DNA from: Axinella damicornis
Taxonomy: Eukaryota > Porifera > Demospongiae > Axinellida > Axinellidae
Assembly (NCBI GenBank): GCA_963931865.1
Contig: OZ007506.1
Location: forward strand, 4,088,926-4,152,925
DNA length: 64,000 nucleotides
Direction: 5' to 3'
Below the pieces are notes generated by a model. That model saw only the letters and a list, made by a program, of their open reading frames with translations, was not told the DNA's origin and searched no databases. This document shows, in pieces, positions 1-64,000 of the stretch (position 1 is the stretch's first letter; each line of letters begins with the position of its first letter). The translations under genes were made by a program, and so were the position numbers.

Positions 1-19174
<19,174 letters not shown>

Positions 19175-20012
19175 CTTCGTTGTAAGTAGATCGATTTTAC
19201 TTAGTAGTGACCGTGCACCATGAATACTCTGAGTGGCGAAGCCTTGAAGTTGCAGGATGGAAGTCGCATACACAGGAAATGCATTATGATATACGTGGGT
19301 TATGGGCGGAAGAGCAGCCCACATTGAAGTACCGTCTGACATGACCTTCTCTCAGATCTTACGTGAAAGCATGCCATGTATTATCAATAAATTGATCATG
19401 TACTAATAATTAATTAATATGACAGTGGCGAAGCCTTAAGTTGCAGGATAATTGTTGGACCACAAAGGAAGCCGCATGCCCTTTAGTCAGACATGACCTT
19501 CTCTCATATCTTACGTGAAAGCATGCCATATATATTATCAATAAATTGTGGTCAACGCTGGTGATCATGTACTAATTAATTAACATGACATGACTGTTAC
19601 AATTATGATGAAATGGAAAAGTTATTTCATGCTAGTTACTATCTGGCATACTTTATCATTTAGCCGTGCACATATTCCAGAAGCAATCCCTCAGTCTAGC
19701 TAGCTGCTAGTCCCTCTCCGCCCGGCCGGTCAAGCGAGCACGCATGCGTGTGTAAATGGTCTGGCGGAGAGGGGCTAGTGGCTAGACTGGCAATCCCTCT
19801 GATATATATCTCCAGTAGGCCTACATGTACACCCGTCTAGCAATCCTGTGTGATGTACAGTATGAGACATGTCAGTATAACGGTATGCACAAATCATCAC
19901 AGCAGAATAACCGTTACATCTGTACAAGATGATGACCTTAGTATGATGATCTATGTTAGCATTTCATATGAAGGATAGGAGAAGATGATTCCAAGAAAAA
20001 GAGTTTTCATGG
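19175..20012. other. Intergenic gap RTK-B to RTK-A, with tandemly duplicated upstream region
   Basis: The region upstream of the RTK-A start contains two copies of a roughly 190-bp unit (about 19229-19428 and 19429-19610). Each contains gtggcgaagcctt, the ccttctctca-tcttacgtgaaagcatgcca block and ttatcaataaatt. Parts also occur upstream of the RTK-B start (35520-35575). It probably carries promoter sequence, but no core promoter element could be assigned. From 19611 to 20012 no gene is seen. Confidence 0.5.
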
Positions 20013-35478
<15,466 letters not shown>

Positions 35479-35964
35479 CTTCGTTGTAAGTAGATCGATT
35501 TTAGTTAGTAGACCATGCACTATGAATACTCTGTAAAGTTGCAGGATGCTACAAAGGAAGCCGCATGCCCTTTTACGTAATTACCAAGAACGACAGGAAG
35601 TGCATGGTTTAATAAGGTTATGAGCGGAAGAGCAGCCCACATCAAAGTACTCTATTGAGTTAGACACAGACCTTCTAGCCTCATTACCATGCAGGCCTTC
35701 TACACCTCCAGTAGTACTAATTTTAATAAGTTTAGTGCGTTGGTGGGTGCATGGACAATACACCACTTAGTACTTAGCTAGCTACCAAGAGCGCATAAGT
35801 AGGGGCGCGATCTACTTATGCGCTCTTGCTAGCTACATGTACTGATAGTGCAACAATGGTGCAGCTTTATCTTGGAATATGCCTCAGAAGTATGCGACCC
35901 CTATAGTTACCCACAAAAACTGAAGAGAAAATTGCAACTATAGAAGATGGGACCTCGTCCTCAT

Positions 35965-35991
35965 TAGCCTCGTTCCCAGGGAACAAGGCTA
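35965..35991. mobile_element. Minimal fold-back MITE, 27 bp, 9-bp TSD
   Basis: Only the two ends remain: TAGCCTCGTTCCCAGG joined to GAACAAGGCTA. It is flanked by perfect 9-bp repeats CGTCCTCAT at 35956-35964 and 35992-36000. Confidence 0.83.
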
Positions 35992-36444
35992 CGTCCTCAT
36001 GGGCTATCAGGAGTCCTTCAGTTGGCAGATATTCACTCCCTAGTAGCTACCTGCCAGTTACATCTGAAACTATGACTTGCAGAATTGTTCTTAGTTTGTG
36101 CTCTTTCCCTTCTGGCATTTTGCCCCCCGAGCCTACTACAGTCAGCGTATATACAAGCCAACCTCTTTCATTCTATCGGCCTCTGGTTCCACTAGTTCCT
36201 TCCACTACTCGTGCTATATCATTGCATTGCTCTGGTCTACTGTGTCAGCTCGATATTTTAAAAGTAACGTTGATCAGCCGATCAGCTTTCTTTGTAGGTT
36301 ACTTCAATGTGTTCAACTCACTACAATGGAATGTTGCACTGTTAGTTCATTCATGGTTGTTATAATATAGCTACTTTCAGTATGGTATAGATCTAGGAAT
36401 GACTGCTATTATACAAGTTTGCAAGTGTGTGTGTGTGTGTGAGT

Positions 36445-36475
<31 letters not shown>
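36445..36475. repeat. Poly-G tract
   Basis: 31 G in a row after a GT repeat. Similar homopolymers are at 3814-3852 (C), 21026-21054 (G), 34151-34183 (G), 34216-34253 (C), 41543-41590 (G), 45122-45158 (C) and 52893-52921 (C). True lengths may differ from the assembly. Confidence 0.9.
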
Positions 36476-36476
<1 letters not shown>

Positions 36477-37368
36477 TTGAGAGCATTAAACGGGTTTCAT
36501 TATTATATGTAGCAAAAATTTGCATCACTCAATAATTCTGTATGTCAACTGCACAGCAAAATGGTGGCTGATTATTTGAATTTAAAAACTGGTGGGGCTT
36601 CAGCCCCCTTGTCTACATCCTTGCAAATGAAATTAGGGATCAACAAAATAGCCCATGCAGGTCACACAATAGCCGCACTCCAATGCCATTCTCAACTCTA
36701 GTATTTGATCACTCACAGTATATATTTGCATACTGCATGTGATGGAAACCATATTTTATATGCAAGGTGTGCATGCCTACACAAAAAGTGTTATCTTTGA
36801 GTGTGGAGAAAATTTCCATCAGCTAACTATGGCAGTCATAAGAGCTAACCTGAGGCACCAGTGATACCCATTTGTGAGTTTCTACTCAAGTAAACCATAT
36901 GGCATACTGTAGCGATCTAGCTAGCTACCTGCTATCCATTTGCTAAGTTGGAAAGTTATAACAAATTGCATATAAAAAGTCTCTGCCGATCAGTTACTTG
37001 CTTGAACCATGGATAATAGACCACGGGGAACCATTCACTATATTACCCATGCTTGAATTAATCCATATAATTGCCTCATAGCTATTGAAGGATGACACAC
37101 AAACAAATTTCACATGTTAGTAAGTGCACATTCCCCTTGATGTAACATACAAAGATAGCTGATCGATGTTACATGATGAAGTCATTTTCATACTATAGTT
37201 ACTATACATCTTATCATTTAGCCACATTCTAGAGGCAATCCCTCTGATCTGATATATCCCCATCACAGGGTAATGTCAGTAGCTAGGCCTTTAGCCATGA
37301 CAGTCTATTTATAGTATGTTAGCATTTAAACAAGGGATAAGAGAATATGATTCCAAGGAAAAGAGTTT

Positions 37369-60157
<22,789 letters not shown>

Positions 60158-60364
60158 CTTTCTTGAGTTTAGCTGATTTAGTAGCAATGCCCTGAGGGGC
60201 GAAGCAATAGACTTGTCTGACCACAAAGGAAGCTCCACCCCGTAATCGGTCAAAACAACGACAGTCCCTGGCGCCATGGCCTGCAGGAAATGCATGCACG
60301 GGTACATCCGGTAACAGAAAAGCATTACGTCATTACTCAGTTAGACCCAGACCAAGGCCTCCTA

Positions 60365-60478
60365 TAGCCTCATTCCCAGGCCTCCGCCCAGACTTTATCT
60401 CGCAGCCGTGGAGAAAAGTCCCGACTTTTCTCCACGGCTGCGAGATAAAGTCTGGGCGGAGGCCTGGGAACGAGGCTA
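60365..60478. mobile_element. Fold-back MITE, 114 bp, 9-bp TSD
   Basis: TAGCCTCATTCCCAGGCCTC and its inverse flank a near-perfect hairpin (ccgcccagactttatctcgc…). The flanks GGCCTCCTA (60356-60364) and GGCCTCCCA (60479-60487) match at 8 of 9 bases. Confidence 0.85.
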
Positions 60479-62049
60479 GGCCTCCCACAGCACTCTAGGA
60501 CCTCTGCGGGGCAGTGGGTGAGAGATTCTTCACAGGATTCATTAACTACTAGCTGATTTCAGCTGCACAAGAAGTTAGCTTGTAGCCTCATCCCAATCAG
60601 GCTGTTCCCAACGCCAGTATTTGCACCGGTTAGGAATGATCAGTTGCATGCAGGTGTTAATTGCACCAATATTGCACCAAATGATCACAGAGTTCCTCAT
60701 ATGATCACTGGCATGTAATAATACTGGAGGTGGGAATGGCTGGGCAAACTGCAAATAGTGGCGGTGGAAATGGAACCAGGCTACTTACTATATTGCAATC
60801 CCTCTGATATAATATCTTCAGTAGGCCTTAGCCATGCATGTACCGTTTATTGAAAATATATTAGCTACCGTATAGAGGGATATTTTCGTAGGTGCAAAAT
60901 TTCGTATAAATGGCCATAAGCCCCTCAGCAGAAATTTTCGTATTTTAATTTTCGTATGCTCCTGCGCATTGCCACGCCCCCTAGCACTATGCGTACGTAA
61001 CGTGTCGTCTAGTAGCCGTTTTCTGTTTTCGGTTGAGGCAATGCACAAATGGTGTGAGGGTAGCACGTCTACAATGCTGATATATGGGCCTCTATTGTTC
61101 GAAAAATCACGAATAGCCGCCTCATTGGCGGCATAGCTACTCGGCCGATCGTTGCTACTCTGTGAACTTGACTTACTCTCATTTGTCACACTTCCCACGC
61201 TGAGTCTCGTTATCGTAGCAGGCTAACGGGTGCAGACGGGTCCACTGGAGTCTGGAAGGCCGTTCGAAAGCTAGAAATAGTATTATACCGTTATAAAACG
61301 CCATCGCTTGCTCGCCGCTTCCACGTGTTCGATTGCCCCTTCAAAATTTGACGTAAAAATTTCGACGGTTAAAATTTTCACAGTTTTTATTTCCGTATAA
61401 TCAAGACGAGGGGCAACCGCACTCCTGGTAGCCGTTGCAACGCCGCGGTTGCCTCGCCGTACGCGTAGCGAAGCTAAATTATTGCAATTCGTTCCAATTA
61501 ACGCACATGCCACGTGGCTCAGTCGATCGCGAGCAATGGCGACCAAAAGGAAGACAAGACAGCACTCACAACTTAGCCAGCACGGTGAGTTTTGGCATGT
61601 AAGCGTCAGTTAACGACAGCGATCACGGCTGTGTGGTCAGAATCTTCGTGTGCCTTTCCTAAGAACGGTACTGCCACCGGAAGTCGGAGAGAGCGCTCGA
61701 GCAATGGCGGCCACGGCGAGACAAAAGCGCTCATATCTCCACCACCAAGGTGAGTTTCAGCTCCAAAATTGTACGGTTGGGACAGTGCATGATAGCGATC
61801 ATGAAGGTGTAGTCAGAATCTTCGTAGGCCATTCCTATCACTCGAACGAATTATTTATATTATATTATATTACATTACGCGGCACTTTATTTCCTATACC
61901 AGGAGTGTAATATATCTCATACGAAATATATACAGCACCGTACGAAAATTTCCGCGGTATTGGATGACATGCAATCCTGAGTGATGTAATATACTAGACG
62001 AATGCAGAACATTGTGGGGCGAGCCTGAGCGAGTACATGCAGGTGCCGA

Positions 62050-62198
62050 ATGTGCATGGAGCAGTTGCAAGTGCTGAATGTGCATGGAGCAGTTGCATGT
62101 GGTGAAATGTGCATGGTCGAGGAGCAGTTGCATGTGGTGAAATGTGCATGGAGCAGTTGCATGTGGTGAAATGTGCATGGAGCAGTTGCATGTGCATG
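62050..62198. repeat. 29-bp minisatellite (about 5 copies)
   Basis: The unit GCATGGAGCAGTTGCATGTG followed by gtgaaatgt. One copy has an extra tcgagg. It lies inside the segment bounded by inverted GGGGCGAGCCTGAGCGAG sequences. Confidence 0.88.
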
Positions 62199-62438
62199 TC
62201 ATCAGAATGAGTCCGACAGAAGTTATGACACTAAAAATATACTTGTGCACTTCACAGCGTTGAAGCAATCAGGCAGGTAAGTCCAGGTCCAGGAGCGGTC
62301 TCTGTCTTTGAGTTCGTCCGCGTTCTCTGCTGATGTCAGATCTGTGTCATGACTGGTCACAGTGAGTTTAGTGTTACCGAGTGCAGGCCAGTCAACTTCC
62401 CATCCTCTGGCGATAGCTGATGCAGTCTAACAGGCACA

Positions 62439-62826
62439 TCACACCGTCACGGTGCTGAGCTGCTGCACACCATGACGACTAGTGTGCTCTGCATGGCAGG
62501 TCATGCGATGGCTTGAAGCGCTCTCCCCGTCTTCATGAAATGCTTGAGCTGCTCTCACTCTCTCCAGCCTGGTGTCTCTCTCTTCAGCAGTCTCAGCTGT
62601 CATTCTGTCCTGGTGAACTTCTCTCATTCTCTCCAGTCTGGACTCCCTCTCCTCGCGGCTTTGAGCAGCGCCTAGCTCTGTCTCTCTCTCGTCGCTGCCT
62701 AAGCCGTCGTTCCTTTTCTTCCGCTGTTTCAGAAGCACGGCGGGCCCTTTCTCGTTCCCTCCTACGTCGAAGTCTCTCTTCTTTGCTCCGGACGCTTGTT
62801 GTAGACTCCATCACGATTTTACACAC
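62439..62826 (-). pseudogene. Frameshifted STPR-like repeat protein fragment
   Basis: Two overlapping minus-strand frames carry consecutive Arg/Glu-rich repeats. The first (62826 downward) has RASETAEEKERRLRQRRERD. The second has MTAETAEERDTRLERVRAAQ. The periodicity of about 23-24 residues with the ETAEER-RL pattern resembles STPR repeats, which also occur at the N-terminus of some transposon-encoded proteins. The frame changes between about 62640 and 62690, so the gene is broken or a fragment. No helicase, transposase or other domain follows. Confidence 0.5.
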
Positions 62827-63198
62827 AAATACCGATTAGTCAACGTGGCTTGTACGTTGCAAAGTAGTAAACGTGGCTTGCGGCTAGCTAGCCTATAGTG
62901 GCCGGTCATCAACGTGAACGTGGCGTGTACGTCGCAATGATGTTAAAAATCAACGTGCAAATAAGAGCAGGAAGTGATTTACGGCACGACGTACGATAGA
63001 AATATAATAGAAATATAGAAAATTCACAGCTAACTCGTCTATGTGGGGCTCGCTCAGGCTCGCCCCAATAAGATGTGTCTATCATACAGTACAAACAATC
63101 ACAGCAGAATACATTATAATGATGAATGTTAACATTATAACATAATATTATGTTAACATTTCATATGAAGGATAGGAAAAGATGATTCTAAGTTTTCA

Positions 63199-64000
63199 TC
63201 AGAACGAACTGTCTTGAAGAAGACTTCCGGGCTCAGAAGGGCACTGCACTTTAATTATGATTGGAGGATCATCTGAGGGAGTATCACTGCAAGAGATGTG
63301 TCCTCCTTTTGAGTGCACTTCACATTCCTCTCCTTCGGTTGTGCTTGATGGGACAGGGTCGCTGCTGCTCACTTCATGATCATTCGCAAAAGGGTTGTAG
63401 GTGCTCATGTCCAAGTAGCCAGCTGTCATCTCGGCGAACCCAGAGATGGATCTTACGAGGTCTGAGAAGGGTGGTCTTTCATCTGGATCACTGTCCCAGC
63501 ATTTGAGCATAATGGAGTACCTGTGTATAGAATAATATTGTGTTCATAATAATTATACAGTGTATTTAATTACGTGACTCACCCACATACTTGCTATAAG
63601 TGTGTAAGTTTGCAAGCTACCCACATGGGTTCAATATTCAATAGGCATTGTGAAAAAAGGCAGTAGCTGTCTCTAATTCAAAGTAACATTTTCTGTTAGA
63701 CCATTCTCATCCCCTGCCCGCATGAAATATTGCCCCCGCATGAAACTCGCCAATATGCCATTATTTCTTACTGCGCATGTGGACTCTACCTCGAGACAGT
63801 TCCACAGTCTCACAGATCGAGTAACAGAGATGTTGAACTTCACCATCTACAGAAAGACAGCTCACAAAACGCTGGTGCCTTGGCGAATTCGCGGTTAGTT
63901 AACTACCATAGGTCTGCAAAGTAGTGTTTATATAGCGGATTTCTTGTTGAACACTAATCTATTATTATAATGGCACAATGGTAATGTCCGCCCGCCTGCA
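63199..64000 (-). CDS. RTK-D: last exon of a fourth paralogue (5' part outside window)
   Basis: Exon 63199-63520 (322 nt, TGA at 63199-63201) encodes the end of the kinase C-lobe (LKCWDSDPDERPPFSDLVRS) and the tail. The tail keeps GYLDMSTYNPFAND, so the YxxM and NPF motifs are present. The Tyr in GGHISYSD of RTK-B and RTK-C is Cys here (GGHISCSD). The exon begins at a CAG acceptor in the same phase as its paralogues. 63521-64000 is intron; the next kinase exon lies beyond the window. Confidence 0.9.

Larger units (their letters stand above)
35479..37368. other. Intergenic gap RTK-C to RTK-B
   Basis: Contains sequence shared with the RTK-A upstream region (35520-35575), a palindromic insertion (35782-35822) flanked by GCTAGCTAC-like repeats, the 27-bp fold-back element at 35965-35991 and a G tract (36445-36475) next to GT repeats. 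No gene could be supported; open frames at 36072-36370 look like chance. Confidence 0.55.
60158..63198. other. Intergenic gap RTK-D to RTK-C
   Basis: Contains a fold-back MITE (60365-60478), a region rich in aaattttcgtat motifs (60870-61400 and 61915-61960), a pair of similar short segments each with an ATG and a following GTGAGT (61530-61860), a minisatellite (62050-62198) and a decayed STPR-like reading frame (62439-62826). The 126-codon minus-strand frame at 60818-61198 has no recognisable domain. No confident gene. Confidence 0.5.

Noticed and set aside
36072..36370. Two overlapping 90-97 codon frames in the RTK-C/RTK-B gap
   Set aside because: No domain, no conservation in the other gaps and no splice context; likely chance in AT-rich DNA.
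60818..61198. 126-codon minus-strand reading frame with Ser-rich start
   Set aside because: No domain recognised, no paralogous copy in the other intergenic gaps, and the surroundings are repeat-like. It is too weak to call a gene.

Overview
This is animal genomic DNA, most likely from a demosponge. That assignment is an inference from intron-rich genes with some very short introns (about 26-40 nt), arrays of scavenger-receptor cysteine-rich (SRCR) domains joined to receptor tyrosine kinases, and a dense load of short inverted-repeat transposons. No rRNA, CRISPR array or prokaryotic operon is seen.

The backbone is a tandem, head-to-tail cluster of four paralogous genes, all on the minus strand. 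I call them RTK-A (window edge to 19174; C-terminus cut off), RTK-B (20013-35478; complete), RTK-C (37369-60157) and RTK-D (63199 to beyond 64000; only the last exon). Each complete gene has a signal-peptide exon, several SRCR domains (each encoded by two exons, in phase 1-1 cassettes), a single transmembrane helix, a juxtamembrane segment and a cytoplasmic tyrosine kinase that resembles the TAM (Axl/Mer/Tyro3) type in its motifs. The tail carries a YxxM motif and an NPF motif. My exon model of RTK-B adds up to exactly 2649 nt, an open frame of 882 residues. RTK-A has eight SRCR domains, while RTK-B and RTK-C have three each. Exon relics and shared intron sequence suggest that all descend from a longer array.

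The membrane-proximal SRCR domain has a damaged 5' splice context in RTK-A and RTK-C. Because the cassettes are frame-neutral, skipping this domain would keep the protein in frame.

Introns and intergenic gaps are full of mobile DNA. There is a 2.9 kb hAT-like transposon with a broken transposase inside a kinase intron of RTK-C (38606-41490, 5-bp target duplication). Several related non-autonomous elements also show 5-bp duplications; one sits 4 nt from an SRCR splice donor in RTK-A. A family of fold-back elements, 27-166 bp long and ending in TAGCCTCG-type repeats, shows 9-bp target duplications. Other items are a 664-bp element with a 9-bp duplication, a TTAA-flanked element, minisatellites, long G/C homopolymers and decayed fragments with STPR-like repeats.

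Exon boundaries were set by hand from GT/AG sites, reading phase and comparison of paralogues. UTRs and promoters were not identified.
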